In this document: positions 1-13,300 of the stretch, one piece after another
Position numbering within the stretch: the first letter of the stretch is position 1
Layout of the letters: each line of letters starts with the position of its first letter
DNA from: Azadirachta indica
Lineage: Eukaryota > Streptophyta > Magnoliopsida > Sapindales > Meliaceae
Assembly (NCBI GenBank): GCA_022749755.1
Contig: CM040440.1
Span: 13,069,269 to 13,133,268, forward strand
Length of the DNA: 64,000 bases
Reading direction: 5' to 3'
The notes under the pieces: model-generated
The model's input: the letters and a program-made list of their open reading frames with translations, nothing else
Databases searched by the model: none
Told to the model about the DNA's origin: nothing
Program-made: the position numbers and the translations under genes

Positions 1-3000
1 CATTCCACACCATCATATCACATCATATTTTAATAATTATTTATCAGTAAGGGAAGGTCGGAGAGATCATGTGATGATGGTACAAATTTATTAGTAATTA
101 TAAACTCAATTATTTGAGTAAATTAAAATAAAATAAATTATGTAAATTATTGGTAGAGCAATTATTGTGTGTATCAACTCATACCACTTGTATTATAACT
201 TTAATTTTGTACCATCAAAATTTTGAAATTAATTAGTGTATGTTTATTATTTAATTCTTTGAAATTTATTTTCTTTTTCATTTTAATTGCTAAAATATGA
301 ATTTTATCGCTTATACTAATTTAATATCTTAAAGAATTTAACTTTTCTAATTAACATGTAGACTTTCCACTATTATGTGCTATATATTTATGGTAGTATT
401 TGTCTTTTTTCTTTTTTATTTAAAGTTTGTACGTGCCTAAATTTTGAATTTAAATGAAATTTAAATTTGAATCATATGTTTTTTTTAGTCGTATGAAAAA
501 TTAAGTTGTTTACTTTTAAAAAATAAAAAATTTAAAATTTGATATTTTAACACATATATATATCCTTTTATTATATATATTGTATTTATATTTTATATAA
601 AAATTCTGGTTATATTAATAAAATAGTTTATTAAAAAATACATTCTAATAAATTATATTTATCTATATACTTTTCTATATCATACATGACTTTTTTCTAT
701 GCTTTATTTTGTGAGTAAAGAAAAATTATAAATCAATCATTTAAATGAAAAGAAAATGGATAAAAAGTTAAAAATAAAAAAGATAAACTATGTTATAACA
801 TTGTTCTCACAACAAGACAATAAAAAGTTAAATAGTGTTTAAAATTTAAATGTTAGTAAATTTTATAAAATAACAATATTATTGAAATATAAATAATTAA
901 CATTTGTTTTTTAAATTTAAGTTAAAATTTTTAACTTAATTTTATTTATACATTTTAAAAAAAAAATAGAGATAAATTAAAATACAAGTATCTTTTAAAT
1001 ATCTTGATGAGTTTATTCAGATTTTAATTTAAAAAATTGTTAGGGATAATACATAAAAACATGTAATTTATACATTTTTTGGAATAAATAAAATTGGTAT
1101 TTCTTTTTACTTAATTATGTTTATATATAATATAAAAAAATCCTATTTTATTTGTAACCATAATTTTTATTATATATAAGTGTTTTATATATAAGAAAAT
1201 TAAGATTATAAATAATAAACTGAAATAATCCGTAATAAATTAATTAAAATTTAGGTTTTTTTTTTAATTAAATATGATTATTGCAGTCTATTAACATTAA
1301 AAATGTAATAGTTTTTTTTTTCAGATTATCAATGTAGTGACATTATGGTGAAATCACTTAATATAATATGATTATATAGAATTTAATCAGACATAATTTA
1401 AATTTTTATATAAATTTCATTAGTAACTGAGATTCAAATAATGTCAATAAATAATCGTATACAGATAAATTTTAATTTTGAATAGTTATAAACTCCTATT
1501 TATGTTATTAAGTTTTTTGAGTGAGTTATTAAAATTTTTTTTAACAACAAACTCAATACTTGTGTTTTAGAGATTTAATGGGATAAATAGTTAGGAATGT
1601 GACATACAGATATGAAATCCATTTCTTTTTATTGGAAGTAAAAAAAATTATTCCTTTAAGTGTTAATTCTGAAATTGAACGATTTAAGCACTCAATTTAT
1701 AACTTGTTTGTAAATTAACTGTTTAGTAAATAATTAATGATATTTAAAGATAAAAATGTAATTAGAAGGGTAAAATAGAAAATTGACTTAACTCTAATTA
1801 TAAACCATTTATGGAGGGTTGAATTGTGTGTAGTAATTATATCAATGGAATATTTAAAGTTTTTTGAATAAAATATATTTATAATTTTAAAAGTTTAATT
1901 CTAGATTTTTAGTGAAACAATATTAGAATTAATAAATTGGATTAATTGATTAAAGAGTTTAATTAATTATCTAAATTTATTAGAGTTTGAAATTGTAAAT
2001 CTATAGGTCCCCAATACCACCTTTTAGATCAGTATAGTTAATAATATAATGAATAAAATTATTACACTAAATATTTATATGTCCAAAAAATAGTTTTTTG
2101 AATACGTATTTTAATTTAGATTTAATTAATTAGTCAATAATTAATTAATTAGTAAGATATTTTAAAATATATATATTTTATTAATATCCAAATGATTTAA
2201 TTTAAGAAATTAAATTGATAAATTTTCATAGAGATATTTATTCCTTTATCGTTTCTTTTAAACATTAATTTTGAATTAATTAGAATTTCATTTCTATTAG
2301 AAATTGATTTACAAATTTAATTAATTAATAAATAATATATTATTAATTAATTAATTAATTTATTTTAATTGAAATATTTTTAATTAAAATATTACTTTTA
2401 TTAGGAATTGTCTTACACATTTTAATTAACTAATAAATGTTATTAATTAATTAAATTATATTTTAATTAAAATAGAAATGATATAAAAGAGCTATAAAGG
2501 GTGAAAACCCTGAAAGATAAAAAAAAAAAAAAGAATTTTTTCTTTTGATATGTATTACAGAGAGAAAAATTAGTTTTTTCTAAACATTATTGTTTTACAA
2601 AAGAAGTTCACCATGCTCTTTATTACTAATATTAGAGGATTGGTTTGAAACTATCAATAAAAGAAAATCTGCAGAAAAAGTAATTTAAAAGCGTTAAGAC
2701 ATATCTTTTCTTTTCTTTTTTTAATTTTATATTAAAATCGTATACTTATATAAATTTTGTAACTATCTTGACTTAATTTTTTGTTATTTATTCTATAAAA
2801 TTTTTCAATAAAAACAAACAAACTCTATATGTTAGTGAGAAAAAAAAAACATATATCTCTAAAATTTGATCAAAATAACAATTTAATTTTATTGGTATAA
2901 AAAATATTCATGCACATCCTTACTTGATATTCATTAAAAAATTTATTAGTTTTAGTAGTTATTATTTTTTAATTACAATTATTATAATATTTTTTATTAA

Positions 3001-5400
3001 TAATTATTTTAATAGTTAAATATATTAAATTATTTTTACATTTATCTAAATTTATATATTAAAATACGAAACTTACATAATTATTTTTAGATCAATAAAA
3101 TTAAAAGAGTATATTTATTTTTTTATTTTTTTGATTGAATTTAAAAAATTTAACTAATTTTTTATTTTATATCTTTTATAAATGTATTTCAAATAAAAAA
3201 TTAGTAATTGAGAATTAGATATTATGTCTATTCAAAATTTAGAGTAATTTAAAACTAAGTTAAAAAGCTATTATGCTACTACCTAAATCTTAAAAGAGTA
3301 TTATTTGCCCTTCTCGCTTTTTCTTTTATTAATCAATAGACGGTCGCAATATAATATGATGGATGCAGTTGTACACTATAATCATCACTCGTAGACTTTA
3401 AAGAAACTTTTATTCCTTTTTCTTTTGTCATGACCGTTGAGATGGACCAACTGCAATTACGATATTATAATCTTTGTGGGTCCGGAACAAGTGATAGTGG
3501 ACCCATTCAATTTAATCAATCAAACTTCCGTGTAATAACGACACATAGTGATTTTGTTGACACCTGTTATTATGTCGTGGCATGTGATGTGTTGACTTGC
3601 TATATCATTGTCACTTACCCTGTCCTCCTAATTGTTTTATAGTTTTACTTTTACGACCCTACGTAACCGCGGTAATTTGTTTTTTTACTATTGTAAATTA
3701 TATTTACAATATATGACATCAAATCCAAAATTTGTAAGTAAGAAAATTTTAATCGGATCTAACCTGCTGCCCACGGAAATCTACATTCGAATTCTTAATC
3801 GCTAAGTTTTGATCAAATTTGACCTATCACATAGCCACTAAAATCTACGTCCAAATTTGTGATTAGATTTAACCTAACACTATCTTTAATTGAAATATAT
3901 TTCTATTTATTTTTTAGAGAATAATTCATTTTTATTTTACATTTAAAAGAGTTGAACCCTACACAATACCAACCACACTACTAAAAGACATTTGTACATA
4001 TATTTAACTATTTATTTAAAAATGATACTTAAAACTATATAAATAACAGTGCCATTTGATGGTGCTAATTGTAACTGTACGACTATTAAAAATACAAGTA
4101 TTTATACATATATTTAACTATTTATTTTTAAAAAATCTGCCACGTTTAATTAGTCAAATGAATCATTTTTAATTTAGTATATAGTTATATATTAATTAAA
4201 ATAGTGATAATCCAAAACATTTTAATAATTTTTTCTACAAAGTACTAGGAATAAAACACTAAAATACATAAGTGCGTATGCTTTTTAACACTTTTTTTAA
4301 CACCTGTAAATTGATAAATTAAAATGAATGTTTATCTATATACGTGTCTATTTACTTTTAAAGTATTATCAAATTTAATTATTACTAAGTTATCAAATTT
4401 ACTTAACATTAACAATAATTTTTAAATTAATATATCATCATATTTTAACTAAAATAACGCACACTTGGAATATTTTAGGAATAAAATAAAATATTTTATA
4501 AAACACTAAAATTCTACCATTTGTAACCTTTTTTCTTTATGCACTTTCAAACGGAACCTCTAAAATGATTCCATTCCACGATGACGAGTAATTTGTTAGT
4601 AACTGTAACATAGCGTTAGAACTACGTTGACACTTCGCCACGCGTATAAACGTTTCGAAGGAAAGCAATGAATAAGAAAAAGTAAAAGCAGTCACACTCG
4701 ATGCTTAACATTATTACATGTAACAAAACCCCACCAAAAATAAAAGAATCCTAAACAGGTCAACATCTCAACTCATTCGACCCAAAATTTGATTATCCGT
4801 TAGAGTATTAATACCAACTTGGTGATTCCGTGTTGTCCAATGGGTAATTGACAGGTGTCAATCATGACACCTGATTTCCAACTCTAATCTTTAATGGCTA
4901 CCCGTGACATCAGGACTTGAATGGTAAAAACAAAAATTGTTGTGATACAAAATCGTATTGATCCATATTTAATTAATAAATTTCACCTTTTTAAGTTAGG
5001 CCAATGAAAATGTTACACGTGTAATTAACCAGTGGAGGCATCGCCTTCGCATAGCGAAAGCTTTTTGCAATTAGATTAATCACGGAAGCATTTGCAGTAA
5101 ATATATAAAGAGAAGATAAGCGAGCGTAAATGCGCGGTGTAGTAGCTGATAACACAAAGTACAGCTTTCCAGCTGGCTTCCCAACCACAACTCGAGGTTG
5201 CAGTAGTATCGGTCCTAATATCCAGCTGTATCCCAATCACTCACACTAACTTAAGCCCCTCCCCTCAACTCCGGTGCATGTTAGCGTATATAGAATATCT
5301 TCAACCAGAGATGTTATCTTCTTCCATTTTATTATCTTTCTGAATGAATTAAAACGGCTAAACATAAGCACGCCACCACACAATCCACCGTGTTACATAA
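1..5400. other. AT-rich intergenic region, no gene seen
   Basis: Very AT-rich DNA with only short chance reading frames. Poly-A/T runs and TTAATTAA-type stretches dominate, especially 2100-2480. A less AT-rich island at about 3400-3660 and another at 4540-5240 have no coding signature that I recognise; the latter lies downstream of the minus-strand gene at 5551-6197. A diverged copy of an interspersed repeat (see 8839-9015) lies near 4330-4460. A short perfect inverted repeat is at 4852-4873. Confidence 0.6.
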
Positions 5401-5550
5401 GACAACAAATTGATAAGCAAATTCAAATGTACACGTGCGAAAAAAAATTGTGAGGGTATAGCGCACCGGCGACCCGAGTCGCGCGTGCGAACTCAGAAAG
5501 GGTGGAGAGAGTAACAGAGAAAGAGAGAAGTGAAAAACCGGAAATGCCGC

Positions 5551-6197
5551 CTAGAAATCGGCGATTTTTCGGTGGGGCCGAGATTTCCGTGCGTGTTTTT
5601 CAATTTCCTGCAAGTTCCTAAGGCTTCGAATCGCCAAAAAGTCGCCTCTACGCAGCTCAATAAATCGGCTGACGTCTTCGATTTCGTTAGAGCTAGAATC
5701 TACAAACAAAGAAGGAAAACAACAACAGATAAATCGAAGACGGAAGATTAAAAACGGAATATGAATCAAAGCTACATTATACCTATGTCGTTTGAAGGCC
5801 GCTTGAATCCGCTAAACTGAGCCAAATCTTAAACAACGAAAACAAAAAACCAATGGTTAAAACAGAAAAGCAAAAACAAAAGCAACTCTCTGTACTCTGT
5901 TGGTCGATATCACTTACCTGATTGAGAAGGAGAGTGGGAGGAGAGATAGAGGACAAGGAAGCAAAAGAGAGTGAGGACTGGAATGAGGTGAATGAGCTTT
6001 TCAGGCCTTGAATGAGTTGACAATGACGGCGGAGGCGAGAGTGAGAGTCGGCGTGGCTTGGCCGTTTTGTTATCATCGTCGTCGTAGTCGGTGACTGAAG
6101 AAGAAGGTTGTAGTTCAGTTAAACGAGAGTCCTCATTAGGCAGTCCGCCGTGGAGGTGGAGCTTGGAAACCGGCGAGCCGAGAGATTGTCTCTGCAT
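5551..6197 (-). CDS. Uncharacterised plant single-pass membrane protein, 157 aa, three exons
   Basis: I model three minus-strand exons: 5918-6197, 5783-5827 and 5551-5699. Donors read CAG|GTAAGTG and TAG|GTATAAT; acceptors read TTTAAG|ATTTGG and TTGTAG|ATTCTA. The total is 474 nt with an intact frame. The protein begins MQRQSLGSPVSKLHLHGG, has an acidic Asp run near residues 39-42, a basic/proline-rich stretch, and one hydrophobic segment at about residues 68-87 (LIHLIPVLTLFCFLVLYLSS). The tail is charged and ends RPHRKIADF. The middle exon encodes the joining segment LAQFSGFKRPSNDI. I recall conserved plant proteins of this shape but no assigned function. The 5' untranslated region probably extends to about 6290, where the sequence becomes GA/GC-richer. 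The exon model is inferred from splice sites and phase. Confidence 0.8.
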
Positions 6198-6299
6198 GGT
6201 CGTCGTGAGAGAGAGAGAGACGGCGAGAAGTGTCGGTTAAGTCTCTGCGGTTCAGTTGTGGTCCGTGTTGTTAGTGTAATTGTCTTGTTTGCTTGGACG

Positions 6300-9200
6300 C
6301 TGATTTGGCCTTTTAATCATTTCTAATTTTTAATGAAATAATAAAAAATGTAAAAGGTGTATTTCAATTTTACTTTTTCTCAACTTTTTTAAATTATTCG
6401 TTTCATCACCGTAAAATTAAAAAATAAACGGAAATTCAGAACTGAGGAACCTTTCGTTGCTAGCTTTCCACGATTAAATAGATATTATATTCGGGTAATA
6501 ACATTTTCGTCCCTTATCTTTCGTGAAATAATAAAAGTGAATAAAGTGTTCTAATTTGAACGATTTTCTCCCTCACATGACATCACACGTCACGTGAAAT
6601 TGAAAATAAAAAAGTAAGGGCGAGCAAAAATCCGATCACCCGAAACAGAAGTTGGATTTATCTGAAAAGTTTTTGATTTCATAACTTGAGAACTTGAAGA
6701 CTTGTTTAGTTCTCAATTAAAACTAGCTCAAGAACCGAACCGTAAATTAAAGAAATATATTTTATAAAAATAATTGCGTAAAAATAAAACAAACTTGTGT
6801 ACATAAAATTATCATATATAAAATAAAAAATTAATCCTAAAATTTTATTTGTTATTTAAGTTTAATCTACTATAAAATGACAAAATTGATTGTCATCATT
6901 GTTTGTCGTAATTTATAAGCTTTCAGTTTGTATTTTTGATAAATTATATTTTAATATATTTATTTTTATTTAAATTTATGTAATTAAGTTAGATTAAAAA
7001 TTTATAAAAATTAATAAATCTTAAAATAAACTCATAAAAATATTTTAAAAAACTTATATTAACGCGAACTAACCAAAATCGATTCTATCTAATTTGGGTT
7101 AATATTTTATTTTAATTTAATTCAGATATTTTTACAAATTCAAACTATTAGGTTGGTTTTTGAGTTCATAAAAAGTCAAATTAATTTGAGAAATGTCCAA
7201 CAGAAAAACAAAAAAAAAGAACTAAAGTTATAAGTTAGAGACTTATTTGTTAAAGTTACTCAAATATATTTTTATTTATTATTTTGAAAATATTTAGGGA
7301 TGAATATTTGATTACCCCAATTGATATTTAGCATAATAATAAGATATATTTCACTAACATTCCTTCAAAATTTTAAATTGTTTCTTTGACCAAGTAAATT
7401 TAACTAGATTGCTTGCAAATGTAATTCTATGAATTTTGAAATAAGAATATTATACTATCGTGTTTTGATTTAAAATTAATATAATAAATGGTAGTCAAAA
7501 TTGATAGTTAAAATATTATTTAGATTGTTTAAATATCATTTAGATTATTTTTTTATTTACTTTTTATTTTTTTGGGTCATCTTCAATTAGCATTACGAGA
7601 ATCATTTCGTATTAACTTTTACATAAATTAATGTATAAATTATTAGACAATACGATCTTATTCATATAAGCTAATATTATAATATTATATCGATACTAGA
7701 TGTCGTTTTTTTTAATCTCTATATAAATACAAAATATGTAATAATAATATAATTATATCACATCAATTTGTATTAATATTACTTTTAAGATCATTATTTT
7801 TCAAATTTATTTGAATTTCATCAATATCAATATGTGCAAATGGTATTCTCAATTATTTTTTCGGTTAAGAAAAATTTTTTATTTGATTTAGAAAGGAATG
7901 TTAAATAATAATGTAGAGAGGGTTTCCTATATTTCTTTAAAAAATATATGGAGAAATTTCTTTAATTTGCATTTAGTGGTAAAGGGTCGAACAATAAAAA
8001 ATGAGAAAAGGGGTGTTGGTTTCTTAAAGTTGGTAAAATATATAATTTAATCCATTAATTTAAAAATTATCCATTGAAATCATATGGTAACTTCTATTAG
8101 AGTTCATTAAAGGTATTACGATATTTTAATGTATATTTATACTATAATTTTTAATTTTATTTAATTTATAATTATTATTTGATTTAATTTATAAATATTT
8201 CACCAACCACTAGCACTGTATGTTGGCCGCCAACTATCATGTGCTAGTGACATGTTTAGAATAATTTACTATCAATATCAATAGACTTATAAATTAAAAA
8301 ATATAAGTACTTTATGTATAATATGTTTGGCTATCTGTTTTAAAAGTTCTTAACAAATTTAATATGAAATTTAATTAGTATTGGGTATAATTTTTAAATT
8401 AATCTATTTAAAATAACATATAAAGTATATTACATGTAATATTAGATATTTTAATGAATTTTTCTAAAAAAGTTAAAAGAGTAGCTAAAATATATAAACA
8501 CTTATCTACTTTTTTTTTCTTAATTTTAATACATTAACTATTTTCTTTAACACTCTTAAACAAGACTTAAATAAATGACAATAATTATTGTAACAAAAAA
8601 TTTCATTACAATTACCCAAACACATATTCATAACAATAGAAGGACCAGTTTCTTCGACAAGCTTGTATATAATGTTTGAAACATTATTTACCTCTTTAAC
8701 TAAAGCTAATGTTATTGTGGGGATTATGAATTACAAGTGTAAAAGCTTGAAAAATAGCAACTAAAATAAAACACCAATATTGGGTTATGCAGTAGAAAAT
8801 TAGGAATATAGGATAGGAATAAGATATAAAAAATAAAAATATAATTATTTATCTAAGTGTTTGGTTATTTATTTAAGAATTTTTATCAAATTTAATTAGT
8901 ATTAAGGTTGATTTTTAAAGTATTACATAATTATATACTAATTAAAATAGTATTTGGAGTATTTGGAGTACTTTACGAATAATATTAGATAATTCAATAA
9001 ATTTTTTTTAAAAGGTGTTAGAAGAAAAATGCTGTGAGATTAATCACTATTTTAGTGCATTTTCTTTAGTACTGGATTATAATTTAAGGACTTTGAATTT
9101 TAGAAGGTAGATGACTTAGAGCTTTTGGTAGTTAGAATCAAGTTGAAACGTGAGGTTATTTAGGTATCTATAGAATCACGGTTATTTAAAATTTAAAATT

Positions 9201-9580
9201 AAATTAAAATTTCATAATTTCTTTATTAATAAATTTTGAGTAATACTATATTTCTCAATTTATATTTCTCAATTTTCTTTTAAGTAATGTAATAGTTGAT
9301 TTGTTGTCAATACTACTTCACTTCATGCATAAATTAGTATTTAAGTGACTAATCGTTTAAATTAATTAAAATTAATATATAAGGTGACAGTGATAAGTCA
9401 ACTTTCACATCACTTGAAATAAAAATTTTAAAATATAAATTAAAAGATATATTATTATTTATATATTTTTTTATTTACTTTATAATACTAATTTCTTTTT
9501 TATATTTTAATGTAAGACAACATAAAAAAAAGGTAAATTTACAATTTAAAATTAAATTTATTTTCTTAGAGTTGTTCAAG
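6300..9580. other. AT-rich intergenic region with degenerate repeats
   Basis: No coding frame of note. 6620-7200 has the flavour of a decayed repeat, with CGAACCG / AACCAAAATCG-type motifs common in plant non-autonomous elements, but I could not define ends. Two related copies of an AT-rich interspersed repeat are at about 8320-8500 and 8839-9015. Confidence 0.45.
8839..9015. repeat. AT-rich interspersed repeat, copy A
   Basis: This segment contains GTGTTTGGTTATTT, then AAATTTAATTAGTATTA, then ATTACATAATTATATACTAA in order. The same ordered blocks occur at 34211-34345 with modest divergence, and more weakly at 8320-8500 and 4330-4460. It is likely a MITE-like or other short non-autonomous repeat. 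Termini are not resolved. Confidence 0.5.
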
Positions 9581-9588
9581 TATGAACT

Positions 9589-10040
9589 AAGGATGGATAC
9601 GGTTTGGTTTTTTATGATATTAAACCGGATTTAAAGGAATTAGTTCTCAAATTTTTTGTCCTGTATCGGATTGAATAAAAATTAGAATCAAACTAAAATT
9701 GAATTAATAGTAAAATTGAATTAATAGTAAAGAATTATAACTAAATTAGAATGAAATCGATCCATTTTTTGTTTAAATTTTTTATTTTTTACCTATTTTT
9801 ATTTTAAATATACAAACTTATATCATTTTAATATTTTAAAATAATATTATTTTAATAACATAACTTACCAATATAAAAATATTTTTTTAATTTTAATACT
9901 ATACCGAGAACCAAATCGAATGATTGATTTCTCCAAAATAAAATCAACTGGACCAGATGATATAAAAACCGGATAGAACCCACCGGTTCAGATTTGACCC
10001 GGTCCGATTTTCCGGTTCTGGGTTTGTGCCCAGCCTAGTA
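9589..10040. mobile_element. Non-autonomous hAT-like element
   Basis: The block begins AAGGATGGATACGG and ends with sequence whose reverse complement begins TACTAGGCTGGGCAC. The two ends align as imperfect terminal inverted repeats of the (T)AGGNTGGGYAC kind seen in plant hAT elements. An identical 8-bp direct repeat, TATGAACT, lies at 9581-9588 and 10041-10048, the target-site size expected for hAT. The right end carries about 3 extra bases relative to the left, so the exact border is uncertain. The interior is AT-rich with paired CCGGTT/AACCGG motifs near 9960-10020. No transposase is encoded. Confidence 0.6.
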
Positions 10041-10264
10041 TATGAACTCGGGACCCATGAATTACGATGGGTGTCTTTAGAATGATTGGAGTGCGTTCAG
10101 AATTTGTAGTGATGTACGCTCTAAGGCTACCGAAAGGCCATTACGGTCGGAACCGAACACCGAAAACCGAAAGCATGAGAAACCGAGATCGTAATTTCCG
10201 GCGGCGCCAAACAATGAGCGGAGTCTGATTCGTAGATTTCAAACTTGGGAGAAAAGAAACACAA

Positions 10265-10265
<1 letters not shown>

Positions 10266-10293
<28 letters not shown>
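10266..10293. repeat. (AAAT)n microsatellite
   Basis: An uninterrupted run of AAAT units just upstream of the start codon of the 199-residue gene, probably within its 5' untranslated leader or core promoter. Confidence 0.9.
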
Positions 10294-10295
<2 letters not shown>

Positions 10296-10364
10296 AAAAT
10301 AATTTGCAGAAATATAAAGGGAAAATAACCATCAACGATACATATAAAGAGTTCTAGAGAGAAA

Positions 10365-13300
10365 ATGGTGCTGTGGGAGATCACTTTGGGAACGGCGTAT
10401 TTCTTGGGGCTGAAACGGACTTACAGACTAGCTTTGAAGCTTCAGCGTCGCATCATCAGCCCTAAGCAGCCCAAGATTCGTCAATTTGTTCACAGGTCTG
10501 TTTCTAATTCCTCTCCCCTTCTCTCTTTTCTCTTCTGTTGTTGATTAGTTTTCATCGTTTTGTTATTGGTAGGCATGGAGTTACTAGCAACAGTGCGTAG
10601 AATTGATTACATGTTGTGTGGTTTTTAACCTCGAATAGAAATTTTGAATTTTTGATAGAGAGAATTTGTGTTCTTGATTTTTTATAGACGTGAATTAGGC
10701 TTGCAGCTAAGTATTTCGAGTGTTAATTTCAGTAAAGTATTTGCAGAATGATACTTCTGACGAGAATGTCCTGAAATAATTTACCCTTATCTCTAGATCA
10801 TATTCTGGAGTTTCTGACATGGAGAGGAGATTAATAATGATATAGTTATGGGTGATAAGCTATATCCAAAAGGAAGCAGTTTGGAACTGATGGTTTTAGT
10901 GTTTCTTGGAGAGCCTAACTGGACTTAAGTCATCATTCCGGAACAATGTTTTAGCTTGCCAATGTTAGATACTAACAGTATGGTGCAGTGCGATGTTCTA
11001 ACTTAAATAATTGATCATGGTAATTTGGTTGAAATGTGTTTTTCAGAATTTGGCAAATTGGTGCTTGCCAAAGATCTGATGCAACAGCGCAACAGGTTGT
11101 TTTCTTCTTCAAGCATGTTGATACCTTCAGGGGGTACATTCTTAGTAACCAGAGCTTGATGGGGGGAATTTTTTGGAGAAATAGAATGGCTGTTAGCTTG
11201 GCCAGCAAAGAATGGCCTTTTTAGCTGAGGCAGATGACAGTAGGTATTTGTTTTAGGTTTGTCTACTGGCTCAGAAGATGCAGCCACAGGAGACAACGAA
11301 ACACTTAAAAATATCCTGAAAATCTATTGGTTAATTTATCCAGGTACCCTAGTTCTTGTCTAATATATTACAGTGAAAGTAAATCAGATTTATAAGCAGT
11401 GAGAAAGAAGTGACATGATGGAACTTGACTATGATAGAATCTATGGAGGCTATTGGTATGAGCTACACTTTTGGCATCTCATAAAAGAATGTGTATAGTT
11501 TATGAGGAAGTAATAATTACTATTAAAAGAAAATAAAAGCTTGTATTCTTTTGGGTAGCTGTGGTATAAATTAAATTAATTTATTTTTCTTTGTCACAGT
11601 TTCCTGGAATCTCACCCTGTGCTGTGGGTATTCTTTCAGTTCTTACAACTTATTCTACAATTCTCTTCTTAGGTCTCCTTGATATGATTTGGGTGGTTAG
11701 TGGTGGGTTGATTAAGCTTGTTATAAATAAGAATTCAATATGTCACAGTTCTATATCTCACAATAGGGAATTATCTTAGAATATGCTTCCACAATTAAGA
11801 TTGTTTGCTTTAGCCTGCATATTTATAGTCTTATCCTATAAGCTAGTTAAGAAAAATCCTTGATGAAGAGTGAGCTAGGCTAGTTTCAGTATTATTATTA
11901 TTGTTCCTTATTTTATTTAAATTAGGTTTTATTTTCTTGTTAGAGTTGTGATTGAGTTATTTATTTTTTAGTTAGTTTGATTTTCATTGTTCATGTTAGA
12001 ATATGATTTCAATTTCCTCATCGGAAGAAGAATTCTTTTCTCTTTTGTTTAGGTTTATGGCCACTATAGAGCCTTAGTTTCGGTTCTAAAGGTAGACTTG
12101 GAGATTATTAATAAAAGTATGACGTTTTCCCCCCATTTCTTCTATTTTTGCTCCCCTTACTATTGTTACTATTTTGTGCTACATCAATCCTCTAATACAG
12201 AGTTTCACTAATAGTCGTTCATAAATTATAATTCATGGTTTCCATTGACTGTGTGAATGCCGTGGCATGAAGCCCTCTCTTCGTGTAAAAGTTTTCTTGT
12301 TAGATGTGCCTAGGCTGCTGTAGTGAGCATTTGACAGAGTGTTCTAACTGAAGTAGTTGCTTACCAAATATCTCCTTATAAAGACTAATCAAGGCCTTTT
12401 TGGAAGGGAATGTACCATGACGCAACACTTAATAATATCATTTTGATTTTCATAGTGTGAGATCAAATATCATTAGGGTAGAGTAAATGATGAATGCCCT
12501 GTTTTTTGGTGGTGGGGCTTAGGAGATTGTGAGAATTTAATTAGGCTTTGCTTGGGTACAAGCCATGTCAAAGTATTGAAGTTCATTTCAAATAGTTAGG
12601 AACTAATAGCTAGTTGGTTCAAGTAGTGGTATCTTTTAGGCTGGTACAAGAAGGTTGTCTTTTGCATTTCTCTCGCTTGAGGGTTTGGAAGGCGTTTAAT
12701 TTATATTTATGACAATACATGAAAAATAATGAAAAAAAGCATTGAACTTTATTTTATTTGCATTGTCTATATGGGGAGAAGTTTTATATTAGCACATCTA
12801 CTACTTTATTGTGCACCCAGACAACAACAGCCTGTATGTAAACTGATGTGAATACTTTCACTCCTCTTTATATCAATACCTTTTCTGGATGCTGATGTAG
12901 TTGCATGTTATTTGAACAGGCCAATATTATGAGCACCTATTAATATTCTCTCCTCTCCTTGCTTGCATCTCTCTCTCTACGCTTGAATTTTGACATAGAC
13001 TTAATATAATATGTTATATGATTTACCACTGAGCTCTTGTTCAACTTAGAATATCCCTATGCACGTCATAATAATTTCACCATTTTGAAACTATGATGGG
13101 ATAACATGTTGGAATAGGAAACAGTTAAGGGCTGGTTGAGTGGTGAGAGACCCTTGGATGCAACCAAGAGATTAGGTGTTCAAATCCTCTTGAGACCTAC
13201 CCAGGATATTTATATCTCATGAGTTTCTGGAATTCCAAGGTTGTAGAGTCTGTCAGTAGTCCTTAGTTTATAACTTGGTGAATATATACAAGTCTAGGGA

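Noticed and set aside
3430..3642. 70-codon plus-strand open frame at 3430-3642
   Set aside because: No recognised domain, weak codon pattern, no neighbouring splice partner. I treat it as chance in a less AT-rich island.
13178..13187. A tRNA gene, suggested by the box A and box B motifs
   Set aside because: No acceptor or anticodon stem can be formed around the boxes. A SINE head is the better reading.
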